Assembly (NCBI GenBank): GCA_039030335.1
Contig: JBCCEJ010000010.1
Coordinates: forward strand, 47,255-111,254
DNA length: 64,000 bases
Source of the DNA: JBCCEJ01 sp039030335
GTDB lineage: Bacteria > Pseudomonadota > Gammaproteobacteria > HK1
Reading direction: 5' to 3'
Below are positions 1-8,315 of this stretch, one piece after another. The position numbers were made by a program, and so were the translations under genes. Each line of letters starts with the position of its first letter. The first letter of the stretch is position 1. Under the pieces are notes generated by a model. The model saw nothing but the letters and a program-made list of their open reading frames with translations. It was not told the DNA's origin and searched no databases.

Positions 1-603
1 ATAACTGAGACCGGGAGCCTTCGGATCGCGCGCGTCGCCTTCGAACTGGCGATGGAACGGCGCAGGCGCGTAACGATGGTGCACAAAGCCAACGTCTTGA
101 AGGTCACCGACGGTCTGTTCACCGACTGTGTGAAGACGGTAGCCGCCGAGTTCCCGGAGGTAGAACTCGAGGAACGCATCGTCGACGCGATGGCCGCATG
201 GCTGGTACGCGCACCGGAGCGCTTCGATGTGGTCGTGACGACTAATATGTTTGGCGACATTCTGTCCGACGAAGCGGCAGAGCTGGCCGGCGGACTCGGG
301 CTCGCCGGTTCCGTCAACGCCGGCACCGACCACGCCGTCGCGCAGGCCATGCACGGCTCGGCGCCGGATATCGCGGGGCAAGGCATCGCCAATCCGGTTT
401 CGCTGATGCGCTCGGCGGCATCGTTGTTCCAATGGCTGGCCGCGCACAAGGGCGTGAACCAGCTGAGCGAAGCGGGCACGGTGCTCCACGCGGCCGTGGA
501 TGCGGCCCTCGCAGATCCGGACGCCCACCCGGTTGATCTCGGCGGCAATGCCGGCACCGCCGAGGTTGGTGCCGCCGTCGCCCGGCATATCCTGCGCGAC
601 TGA
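1..603 (+). CDS. Isocitrate/isopropylmalate dehydrogenase family protein (5' truncated)
   Basis: This is the C-terminal 200 residues of an NAD(P)-dependent beta-hydroxyacid oxidative decarboxylase; the frame is open from base 1, so the start lies outside the window. The visible part begins in the ITETGSLRIARVAFE helix, continues with the metal/substrate-binding HKANVLKVTDGLF segment, and has the conserved TTNMFGDILSDEAAELAGG stretch that carries the metal-binding Asp residues, then HGSAPDIAGQGIANP near the nucleotide site. These are hallmarks shared by isocitrate, 3-isopropylmalate, homoisocitrate and tartrate dehydrogenases. The substrate cannot be decided without the N-terminal half. It is followed 23 bp later by a GST gene on the same strand. 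Confidence 0.9.
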   Translation: MTETGSLRIARVAFELAMERRRRVTMVHKANVLKVTDGLFTDCVKTVAAEFPEVELEERIVDAMAAWLVRAPERFDVVVTTNMFGDILSDEAAELAGGLGLAGSVNAGTDHAVAQAMHGSAPDIAGQGIANPVSLMRSAASLFQWLAAHKGVNQLSEAGTVLHAAVDAALADPDAHPVDLGGNAGTAEVGAAVARHILRD

Positions 604-626
604 CCCAAACCGCGAGCGATCCCGCC

Positions 627-1247
627 ATGCTGATGATTTACGGCCGCGCGAATTCCATCAACGTCATGAAGGTGCTGTGGGTCTGTGAGGAGCTCGGCTG
701 TCAGTTCCGGCGCGTCGATGCCGGCATGGAACACGGCAAGGTCGACGATGCGGATTTCCGTGCGATGAATCCGAACGGGCGCGTACCGGTTATCAACGAT
801 GACGGTTTTGTGCTCTGGGAATCGAATGCCATCGTGCGCTACCTGGCCTACAAGTACGGGCTCGGCACGATGTATCCGGCCGATGTGCGTCAGCGCGCGG
901 AAGCCGAGCAGTGGATGGAGTGGCAACAAACCACCGTGGCGCCGCACCTCGCCTGGCCGTTTCACGGCATCATCCGGCGCGTGCCGGCGTTTCGCAACGA
1001 GGCGCGGATGCAGCAGGCGGCGGATGACCTTAGCGACCTCTACTCGGTGCTCGACGCGCATCTGTCCGACCGGGACTACATCCTCGGTGATCGCCTGACG
1101 ATGGCCGACATTCCGCTCGGAGTGGCGACGTGGCGCTGGCTGAACCTGCCCATCAAACGGGCCGAACTCGCCCACGTGGAAGCCTGGCACGAGCGCCTGC
1201 TGAATCGCGAAGGATTCCGCCAGCACGTTGCGCATCCGCTAAGCTAA
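627..1247 (+). CDS. Glutathione S-transferase family protein
   Basis: A 206-residue cytosolic GST-like protein. The N-terminal thioredoxin fold (about residues 1-80) opens with a MLMIYGRANSINVMKVLW-type start, carries the NPNGRVPVI strand with the cis-Pro, and WESNAIVRYLA, the glutathione gamma-glutamyl-binding E-S pair. The all-helical C-terminal domain (about 90-200) has the ILGDRLTMADIPLG N-capping motif. The length is normal for the family. The candidate activating residue is Ser10 or Asn12 (GRANSIN), which suggests a theta-, nu- or Ure2-like class rather than a Tyr class; this is inference. The ATG at 627 gives the typical family N-terminus. The substrate is unknown. Confidence 0.9.
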   Translation: MLMIYGRANSINVMKVLWVCEELGCQFRRVDAGMEHGKVDDADFRAMNPNGRVPVINDDGFVLWESNAIVRYLAYKYGLGTMYPADVRQRAEAEQWMEWQQTTVAPHLAWPFHGIIRRVPAFRNEARMQQAADDLSDLYSVLDAHLSDRDYILGDRLTMADIPLGVATWRWLNLPIKRAELAHVEAWHERLLNREGFRQHVAHPLS

Positions 1248-1377
1248 GGAGTGGAGCTGCCTGCGCGGCGCGCAGGCGACAGTTGCGGCGGCCCGGCGTG
1301 CCCGGTATGCATCATTGCTGCAGTCGTCAACGCAGATTTGACTGGCGCGAACGTAAGACACTGGTAATCTCTTGGGT

Positions 1378-1905
1378 ATGGCGAATTCCATACAGCCCAT
1401 CATCCGGTTGGCGCGTCTCAGCGAGGCCCGCGTCATCGCGCGCATGTCGCAGCTCTATATCGAAGCCGGCTTGCCTTGGAGCTGGCGACCCGCCCGGGTT
1501 CGCGACCATATCCGCGCGGTAGACTCGGTAGTGGTCGTCGCCGATATCGTGCGCGATCCGCAGCTGGCAGGATTCGGCATCATGCATTTCGCCGAAGACA
1601 CCGCCGCGCTCTGCCTGCTGGCCGTGCAACCCGCCTATCGCCGCAATGGCATCGCGGCACGCCTGGTGCGCTGGCTGGAACTGACGGCGGATACGGCCGG
1701 CATCGTCGGATTGCATATTGAGGCCCGCGAAGATAACGACGCGGCCCGGCACCTCTATGAGGCGCTCGGCTATCACCTGATCGAGACGCTACCCGGTTAC
1801 TACTCCGGTAAGACCACGGCGGTCCGGTTCGCGAAGCGACTGCGGCCACCGTTCGAGCCGTCGGATGACCCCGTGTGGCTTCCAGGGCCTCTCGAACAGC
1901 CGTGA
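1378..1905 (+). CDS. GNAT family N-acetyltransferase
   Basis: A 175-residue acetyltransferase of the GNAT fold. Motif A is visible as LLAVQPAYRRNGIAARLVRWLE (acetyl-CoA pyrophosphate loop of Q/RxxGxG/A type: YRRNGIA), followed by the motif B region LHIEAREDNDAARHLYEALGY, whose N-D-A-A-R-x-L-Y-E-A-L-G-Y pattern is classic for RimI-like enzymes. The ATG at 1378 is preferred over the in-frame TTG at 1372. The stop overlaps the next gene's probable GTG start (GTGA), which suggests translational coupling with the rhodanese protein. The acetylated substrate cannot be inferred. Confidence 0.88.
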   Translation: MANSIQPIIRLARLSEARVIARMSQLYIEAGLPWSWRPARVRDHIRAVDSVVVVADIVRDPQLAGFGIMHFAEDTAALCLLAVQPAYRRNGIAARLVRWLELTADTAGIVGLHIEAREDNDAARHLYEALGYHLIETLPGYYSGKTTAVRFAKRLRPPFEPSDDPVWLPGPLEQP

Positions 1906-3503
1906 CGCAAACCCTGGTGCCGACGCGGGTCAGCGCTGAGACGCTGCGCGATCAACTGAATGACGGCGCGGAGCTTGCGCTGATCGATCTACGTGAGGTC
2001 GGCGCGTTCTCGGCCGCGCACCTGCTGTTCGCTGTATGCATCCCGCTCAGCAGGATCGAGCTCGAAGTCGCGACGCTGATCCCGCGCCTCGATACCCGCG
2101 TCGTGCTCACCGATGAAGACGGACAGCTGGCCGAGCGCGGTGCCGGCGTGCTGACCGAGCTCGGCTACACGCAGGTTGCGCAGCTCGATGGCGGCGTACA
2201 CGGCTGGGCGGCCGCGGGATTCGAACTATTCAGCGGCGTGAACGTCCCGAGCAAGGCGTTCGGTGAGTTTGTCGAGCACCGATATCACACGCCGGATATC
2301 GACGCGGATACGCTGCACGCCCGCATCGCGGCCGGTGAGAACCTCGTCGTACTCGACAGTCGCCCGCTCGCCGAGTTCGACGCGATGTCGTTACCCGATG
2401 GCATCTGCACCCCGGGCGCCGAACTCGTCTACCGCGTGCACGATATCGCGCCCGATCCGGAAACGACCGTGGTCGTGAACTGCGCCGGGCGCACCCGCAG
2501 CATCATCGGTGCACAATCGCTGATCAACGCGGGCGTGCCAAACCCCGTGGTGGCGCTGCGCAACGGCACCATGGGCTGGCATTTGAGCGGCTACGATCTG
2601 CGCTACGGCGCTACCGGCGAAGTGCCCGAGACCACGCCCGGCGGATTGCAATCGGCACAGGCGGCGGCGGCACGCGTCGCCGAGCGCTTCGGCGTGAATA
2701 CCATCGATCCGGCGGAGCTCGATGTCTGGCGCAAGGACCGTTCGCGTACGCTCTTTTTGCTCGATGTACGCACGCAGCCAGAGTTTCTGGCCGGGCACCT
2801 GCCGGGTGCGCGCCACGCGCCGGGCGGCCAGCTGGTGCAGGCTACCGATGAGTACATTGGCGTACGCAACGCGCGGATCGCCCTCACCGACAACGACGGT
2901 ATCCGCGCGACGATGACAGCATCGTGGCTCATCCAGCTCGGCTGGCCCGAGGTCGCAGTGGTCAAAGCGACGGCTTCGGCCCGCTCCGAACGTGGCCCGC
3001 GGCCGCGTCCGGCGCCGATCCTCGACGAGCTGAAACCCGAACTGGTCTCGGCGCCAACGCTCGACCGGCTACGTCAGGAGGGGCGGGTCAACCTGCTGGA
3101 TCTCAGCCGCAGCGACCGGTTCATCAAGGCGCACATTCCGGGCGCAGAGCACGCGATCCGAAGCCGCATCGGGCAACGCCTGCCGGAGTTGCCAAATCGG
3201 CCATGGCTCGTGTTCACCTGCGAGACCGGTGATCTCGCGCGGCTCGCGGCGAACGACTACACCACCGCGACAGACGCGCGGGTGGCGGCGCTGATGGGCG
3301 GCAATGCAGCATGGCTCGAAAGCGGGTACTCGCTGGTAGCAAGCGAACACGGCGCGCGCGAGCCAGCGGAGGATATCTGGGCCAGTCCTTACGCCGACTC
3401 GAGCCGCCTGCGCGAAGCGATGAACGCCTATCTGGATTGGGAGATCGCGCTCGTCGAGCAGATCGAGCGCGATGGAACAGCCACCTTCGTCGCGTTCGAT
3501 TGA
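1902..3503 (+). CDS. Four-domain rhodanese-like sulfurtransferase
   Basis: A protein of about 533 residues made of four tandem rhodanese homology domains (roughly 10-115, 130-235, 270-355 and 380-480). Rhodaneses transfer sulfane sulfur through a persulfide on an active-site Cys. Here domain 2 keeps that Cys (NCAGRTRS, about residue 194) and domain 4 keeps one (TCETGDLAR, about residue 440). The equivalent loops of domains 1 and 3 read LTDEDGQLAERG and LTDNDGIRAT, with Asp in place of Cys, so those domains should be catalytically inactive. GTG at 1902 overlaps the upstream stop; an in-frame GTG at 1875 is an alternative that adds nine residues. The aminotransferase next downstream makes a role in cysteine-sulfur handling plausible, but this is inference. 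Confidence 0.88.
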   Translation: MTQTLVPTRVSAETLRDQLNDGAELALIDLREVGAFSAAHLLFAVCIPLSRIELEVATLIPRLDTRVVLTDEDGQLAERGAGVLTELGYTQVAQLDGGVHGWAAAGFELFSGVNVPSKAFGEFVEHRYHTPDIDADTLHARIAAGENLVVLDSRPLAEFDAMSLPDGICTPGAELVYRVHDIAPDPETTVVVNCAGRTRSIIGAQSLINAGVPNPVVALRNGTMGWHLSGYDLRYGATGEVPETTPGGLQSAQAAAARVAERFGVNTIDPAELDVWRKDRSRTLFLLDVRTQPEFLAGHLPGARHAPGGQLVQATDEYIGVRNARIALTDNDGIRATMTASWLIQLGWPEVAVVKATASARSERGPRPRPAPILDELKPELVSAPTLDRLRQEGRVNLLDLSRSDRFIKAHIPGAEHAIRSRIGQRLPELPNRPWLVFTCETGDLARLAANDYTTATDARVAALMGGNAAWLESGYSLVASEHGAREPAEDIWASPYADSSRLREAMNAYLDWEIALVEQIERDGTATFVAFD

Positions 3504-3621
3504 GCTCGCCCGACCAGCCCATCGAGGTCGTTGAGAGCGGCCAGCTAAAACCAGACCAGGCGGGCGACGGGGCCCTCGATGGTCATCACATTGCACACTC
3601 AAGCGATCGAGGCACGAGTTG

Positions 3622-4794
3622 ATGAGTTCTCTGCACGTCCTGCGGCCAGTCATCCGCGGCCTCCAGAACAACGGCATCTCGAAGGTCGCGCAATCGCGGC
3701 TCGCTAACAAGGACATCATCCCGCTGTGGTTTGGCGAAGGCGACCTGCCGACCGACGACATCATCAAGGACGCAGCCAAACGTGCCCTCGAAGCCAACGA
3801 GGTCTTCTACTCGAATACACGCGGCCGCGCTGAGCTGCGCGGCGCGATCAAAGCTTACCTGGACGACCTCTACGGCCTCGATCTGGATTACGAGCGCATC
3901 ACCATCCCGGGCTCGACCATGCTCGCCATCAACATCACATCGCAGATGGCGCTGACCGAGGGTGACCACGGCCTCGTCGTCAGCCCGGCCTGGCCGAACA
4001 TCGTGACGGCATTTTCGATCACCGGGGCGGAGGTAGAGCACGTCAGGCAACGGCAAGACGGCGGTAGCTGGAAGCTCGATCTGGAAGAACTGATCGCCGC
4101 GATCCGGCCGAACACACGCGCGATCTTCGTCAACACACCCTGTAACCCTACAGGCTGGGTCATGCCGCGCGAGGAGCAGGAGGCATTGGTGGCAGTCTGC
4201 CGCGAGCGCGGGATCCTGCTGATCGCCGACGAGGTCTACCATCGGACGGTGTACGACATGCGGGCCGCACCATCATTCCTGTCGGTAGCGGAACCCGACG
4301 ATCCGGTCGTCGTGATCAGCGGATTCTCCAAGGCGTGGGCGATGACCGGCTGGCGCATCGGATGGCTGGTGGCCCCGGCCGCGTGGGGAGAACGGCTGGC
4401 GGCTCTGTCGGAGTGCTTCAACACGGGCGCGCCGACATTCGTGCAGCTGGCGGCCATGGCGGCCCTTGAGCGGGGCGAACCCCGTCTGAACGAGATGCTC
4501 CAGCAGTACGCCGGCGGGCGCGATATCGTCATGCAGTATCTGGGTCAGCACCCGCGCATTGAGATCGTACGACCAGACGGCGCGTTCTACGCCTTCCCGC
4601 GCCTGCCTGGCCTGGCTGACAGCCTGAGCTTTTGCGAGCGTCTGGCAGACGAGGAACAGGTGGGGATCGCACCGGGCTACACCTTCGGACCGCAAAACGA
4701 CAGCCACTTCAGGCTTTGTTTCGCGCTTTCGCACGACCGGCTCCGGGAGGCATGCGAGCGACTGGTTGCGTTCGTGGACGCCTGGCCGGAGTAG
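3622..4794 (+). CDS. Pyridoxal-phosphate-dependent aminotransferase, class I/II
   Basis: A 390-residue fold-type I aminotransferase. PLP-binding features in order: VNTPCNPTG (Asn of the NPTG loop, about 175), IADEVYHR (Asp203 and Tyr206 contacting the pyridine ring), and SGFSKAWAMTGWRIGW with Lys237 forming the Schiff base. The C-terminal FRLCFALSHDRL holds the Arg that binds the substrate carboxylate. The overall layout resembles aspartate/aromatic aminotransferases of subgroup I-gamma. ATG at 3622 is preferred; an in-frame TTG immediately precedes it. It lies about 118 bp downstream of the multi-rhodanese gene on the same strand. Amino-acid specificity cannot be assigned. Confidence 0.9.
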   Translation: MSSLHVLRPVIRGLQNNGISKVAQSRLANKDIIPLWFGEGDLPTDDIIKDAAKRALEANEVFYSNTRGRAELRGAIKAYLDDLYGLDLDYERITIPGSTMLAINITSQMALTEGDHGLVVSPAWPNIVTAFSITGAEVEHVRQRQDGGSWKLDLEELIAAIRPNTRAIFVNTPCNPTGWVMPREEQEALVAVCRERGILLIADEVYHRTVYDMRAAPSFLSVAEPDDPVVVISGFSKAWAMTGWRIGWLVAPAAWGERLAALSECFNTGAPTFVQLAAMAALERGEPRLNEMLQQYAGGRDIVMQYLGQHPRIEIVRPDGAFYAFPRLPGLADSLSFCERLADEEQVGIAPGYTFGPQNDSHFRLCFALSHDRLREACERLVAFVDAWPE

Positions 4795-4844
4795 CGACGG
4801 CCAAGAACGCGCCCGGTGACAGGCATCCTTCGGGGCGATCCAGT

Positions 4845-7247
4845 TTATGGGCTAAGCCGCAGCTCGTGCTGCGCTTCGCCAGGCAGAAACGCTGTTTTCC
4901 GGCCTTCAACCCAGTCCAGGTGACCAGCCCGGTAGTACGGCGACAGGAAGTGGCCGCTCTGCCCGCCCGGCATGTGGAAAATGCCCGACTCTTCCTTTCC
5001 GGGAGACACGATGAAACGTTCGGATACGCCACCCCATCTGCGGCTGACGCGCGGCATGTAGGCGTCGCCCGGCACCGGCAGATCCGGCATGTTCAGCAAG
5101 CCGTCCAATTCCGGCAGCGCAATCGTCAACGGATGTGCAATACGGCCCCGGTTGTACTCGCCGAATACGCGCTCTTCGATCGGTCCTGGAGTGGACTTCG
5201 CGACGCGCTTGATCGCGTGGTCGAGTGACTTCACCAACAAGTCGTCGTAGGAAGCGAAATTCGGTCGCAGCAGGTGAGCCGGCCGCTCGACGAGAATCTG
5301 CCACACGACGCCCTCGAGCTGCCGCATCTTGAGAAACCGGAAATCCGGATAGCGCGCCCGCACTTCGAAGATCAGTCCGTACAGCACATTGGCCGTCACG
5401 CTCGCGCGGAATTCGCGCACCCACCGGTAGGCGACGTCGTCGGGCAGCGCGCGTCCGGACCAGGACGGCAACAGTGCCCGGATCTTCGCAAACCGGGGAT
5501 CGCTCGCCGCCACGGCCGGCGTCAGCGTCGCTTCCAGCAGCTTGCGCCAACGCTCCAGGAACAGCGCGCGGTCGTCCAGTGCGATCGCGAGCAGATCCGC
5601 TTCATCTACTTTGCCTGGCTTTCGCAATCCGTCCCGGATTTGCGCTTGCCTTGCGCCGTATGCATATGAGCCATCGCTCAAGCCGGGGTAGCGGCCGGGG
5701 GCGATGATGCGCGAATTGGCCGAGAAAATATTGCCGTCCGGCGGGTCGATGATGTCGGGTACCGTAGACGCGCTGGCGCGCATCGGAGCAGCCACTTCGG
5801 CGGCGGAGATCGCACGGCGCCGGTCGACCCCTGGACGACTCTTGGGGACAGCCCCGGCCACGACCCAACCAGCGCTTCCAGTCCGGTCCACAACCGCCAG
5901 ATTCTGTGGTGGCATACCGATCTGGCGCGCCTTCGCAACCGCCTGCTGAACCGTATCCAGATGCTCGAAGTCGAGCAACGCAACGCCGGTGGCACCCGGC
6001 TCGGTCGCAACCCACTGGACGGCGTAGAGGCGGCCATCCGCTTCGCGCACCGGCCCCCAGATGGTTTCGCGCACGGTCAGACTATCAGCCGCGCCGCCGG
6101 CAACCTCGATCACCTCCTGGTGCTCTGTGAACGGTTTGAATCCATCCAGCGTGCGGTACTGGTTCGGGTCGTCGGGGTTGACTTCGAGCGCCACCAGATC
6201 GGTGGTGTCGACATGCGAGTTCGTGAAACCCCACGCCAGCTTGCCCGTGCTGCCGGCGACGATCGCGGGCGCACCGGGCAGCATCACGCCGGTTGCGTCG
6301 AGCTGGTCGGGCACCACCAACCGCGCGCGGAACCAGATGTTTGGAACGGACAGCTTCAGGTGCATATCGTTGGCGACCAAGGCGCCGCCGTGTTTCGAGC
6401 GCGCGCCGGTCACGGCCCAGTTGTTGCTGCCGAGCAGACCTTCCAGGTGCTCGTCACCGATCAGAGACCGCTCCGGCAGCCGGGTGGCCGATCCGTCCAC
6501 GGCGCGGCGGCGCCCGTCGAACACTCCCGCAGGCGGTATCGGCAGCGGCGTCCATACGCTTCCATCCAGAGCCGCATCATCGGCTGAGCCGAGCTGAGTC
6601 AGATAGTCGTAGAGTTCTTTCGGCAAGGTGCTGTGGAGTCTGGTCAGCTGCAGGTCACGATCGCCGGTTTCGTCGGTGAGCGTTATCCACATTGCGAGGA
6701 CCACGAGCATCGTGTCTTCGGGCAACCACGGCGCAGGAGTCTGCCGCAGCAACAGGTACTCCGGCGGCCGTACGGCCATCGCTTCGAGACCGGCGTTCAC
6801 GCCGTCGGCATAGGCTTGCAGCAGGTCGCGATGTGGAGGACGCGCGCTTGCGATGGCGCTCCGGGCTACGCGCCGCAGACGCAGAAACCGCCGCTTCTTG
6901 TCATGCGGCACGGCGGTGCGCCCGAACAGCGCCGAAATTTCCCCGGCCGCGTCGCGCCGCATCAGGTCCATCTGAAAGAAGCGTTCCTGCGCGTGCACCA
7001 AGCCGGTCGCGCGGGCGATGTCCAGGCGATTGGCGCCGGTTATGGTGGGTACGCCGTGCGCATCGCGCAGCACCGAGACAGGCGCGTTGAGGATCGGCAT
7101 CGCGAGTTCGCCGTCCAACGGCGCGAGCGAGGCACGCAGAGCCATGTAGAAAGTGCCGGCGAGCGCCGCCAGCACCACCAGGACCACAGCGACCCCGCGC
7201 ACCAGCCAGCGCACCGCGCGCCGCAGCAATGACCCGGATGCGGCCAC
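4845..7247 (-). CDS. Penicillin acylase family protein (Ntn hydrolase)
   Basis: An 800-residue precursor of an N-terminal-nucleophile amidase that cleaves N-acyl amides; the family includes penicillin G acylase and acyl-homoserine-lactone acylases. An N-terminal hydrophobic segment (about 16-38) should export or anchor it at the inner membrane, facing the periplasm. The alpha domain starts at VSVLRDAHGVPTI. The autocatalytic junction is LLGSNNWAVTG: Ser274 becomes the new N-terminus and nucleophile, and SNNW is diagnostic. Length is typical (about 750-830). The GTG start at 7247 lies 9 bp downstream of the CitE-like lyase stop, so the two genes probably form an operon. The acyl substrate is unknown. 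Confidence 0.9.
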   Translation of the reverse strand: MAASGSLLRRAVRWLVRGVAVVLVVLAALAGTFYMALRASLAPLDGELAMPILNAPVSVLRDAHGVPTITGANRLDIARATGLVHAQERFFQMDLMRRDAAGEISALFGRTAVPHDKKRRFLRLRRVARSAIASARPPHRDLLQAYADGVNAGLEAMAVRPPEYLLLRQTPAPWLPEDTMLVVLAMWITLTDETGDRDLQLTRLHSTLPKELYDYLTQLGSADDAALDGSVWTPLPIPPAGVFDGRRRAVDGSATRLPERSLIGDEHLEGLLGSNNWAVTGARSKHGGALVANDMHLKLSVPNIWFRARLVVPDQLDATGVMLPGAPAIVAGSTGKLAWGFTNSHVDTTDLVALEVNPDDPNQYRTLDGFKPFTEHQEVIEVAGGAADSLTVRETIWGPVREADGRLYAVQWVATEPGATGVALLDFEHLDTVQQAVAKARQIGMPPQNLAVVDRTGSAGWVVAGAVPKSRPGVDRRRAISAAEVAAPMRASASTVPDIIDPPDGNIFSANSRIIAPGRYPGLSDGSYAYGARQAQIRDGLRKPGKVDEADLLAIALDDRALFLERWRKLLEATLTPAVAASDPRFAKIRALLPSWSGRALPDDVAYRWVREFRASVTANVLYGLIFEVRARYPDFRFLKMRQLEGVVWQILVERPAHLLRPNFASYDDLLVKSLDHAIKRVAKSTPGPIEERVFGEYNRGRIAHPLTIALPELDGLLNMPDLPVPGDAYMPRVSRRWGGVSERFIVSPGKEESGIFHMPGGQSGHFLSPYYRAGHLDWVEGRKTAFLPGEAQHELRLSP

Positions 7248-7256
7248 TCCCTGCCC

Positions 7257-8138
7257 TCAGCCCCGCGCTTCGATACCCGCCATGATCGCGAGCGAACGGC
7301 GCGCCTTTTCGACGATGGGATAATCGACGAAGTATCCGTCTACCTGAATCGATGCGCTGCCCTGGGCTTCCGCCTGTTCGAACGCCAGCACCACCTTGCG
7401 CGCGTGCTCGATCTCCGCGGCACTCGGCGTGAAGACCTCATTCACCGGCCCGACCTGTTCCGGGTGGATGCAAAGCTTGCCCTGAAAGCCCATGGTCTTC
7501 GGCAATTCCGCCGAGTTTCTGAGCGCATCGCGATGCCGTTCGCCGATGTGAATGAACACGGTATCCACGGGCGGCTCGAGGCCGGCGGCGCGGGAGTGCA
7601 TCGCCATGGTCGCCCGCGCGTGGTGCAGCTCACCCTCGTCGTGACTCCATCGCATGTTCATATCGAGCGTGTAATCACCCGCCCCAAAGCTCAGCCGGCG
7701 CGCGCGTGAGCCGCAGCTGGCGATGTCCGCGAGATTCGCCATGCCCCTGCCAGTCTCGACGATCGGCATCATGTCGACGCTGCCCGGCGCCATGCCCTGC
7801 TCCGCCTCCAGCTGGTCGAGAATCCAGCTGACGCTCAACATCTGGTCGGCGGACTCGACCTTCGGCAGAACGATGCCATCGAGCCAGGGGCCGACGACGG
7901 TGGTGAGGTCGCGGAAGCAAAACGGCGTGTCGTAGGCGTTTACACGCACGTATCCGAGGCACGTTCGCGGTTTCTTGAGTGCGTCGACTACCACCGAGCG
8001 GGTCGCCGGCTTTTCCGCGATGGCGACCGCGTCTTCGAGGTCGAGAATGACAGCGTCAGCCCCGGCGTCGAATACCTTGGCCACCTTGCGTGGATGATTG
8101 CCCGGTGTGAACAGGAAACTCCGAAACGGACCTTGCAT
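7257..8138 (-). CDS. CitE-like CoA ester lyase (HpcH/HpaI aldolase family)
   Basis: A 293-residue TIM-barrel lyase of the HpcH/HpaI/CitE family, which cleaves or forms C-C bonds in CoA esters such as citryl-, malyl- or citramalyl-CoA. Visible signatures are RSFLFTPGNHPRKVAKVF at the N-terminus, ADAVILDLEDAVA (the metal-site strand), RVNAYDTPF with the substrate Arg, and KLCIHPEQVGPVNEVFTPS near the C-terminus. Start choice: ATG at 8138 has GAGGG about 8 nt upstream; an in-frame ATG at 8153 is possible, while the longer open frame to 8534 overlaps a divergent gene and is unlikely. It precedes the penicillin-acylase gene by 9 bp. Confidence 0.88.
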   Translation of the reverse strand: MQGPFRSFLFTPGNHPRKVAKVFDAGADAVILDLEDAVAIAEKPATRSVVVDALKKPRTCLGYVRVNAYDTPFCFRDLTTVVGPWLDGIVLPKVESADQMLSVSWILDQLEAEQGMAPGSVDMMPIVETGRGMANLADIASCGSRARRLSFGAGDYTLDMNMRWSHDEGELHHARATMAMHSRAAGLEPPVDTVFIHIGERHRDALRNSAELPKTMGFQGKLCIHPEQVGPVNEVFTPSAAEIEHARKVVLAFEQAEAQGSASIQVDGYFVDYPIVEKARRSLAIMAGIEARG

Positions 8139-8315
8139 CGACGGTGCCCTCATAAACCTCGAACCATTGCACGCTGCGATTGTAGCGTCGTGGCGCCGCG
8201 GCAGGTGACACGCGGGCACATCGGCCACTAAGGTTGAGCCGAAGATGGCTGCCGCGTACGAACGGCGGAAGGTATCAGGCGCCGGCTCGAACGCACCGGC
8301 GCAAAGGACATCCAC
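8139..8315. promoter_or_regulatory. Divergent intergenic region between lyase and D-aminoacylase genes
   Basis: About 177 bp separate the oppositely oriented CitE-like lyase and the N-acyl-D-amino-acid deacylase, so promoters for both must lie here. I did not see a convincing -35/-10 pair or operator. The evidence is positional only. Confidence 0.4.

Noticed and set aside
1902..3503. Other Sec sites, for example in the rhodanese domains lacking Cys
   Set aside because: The codons there encode Asp, with no in-frame TGA; only the FrnE-like gene shows TGA at a redox Cys.
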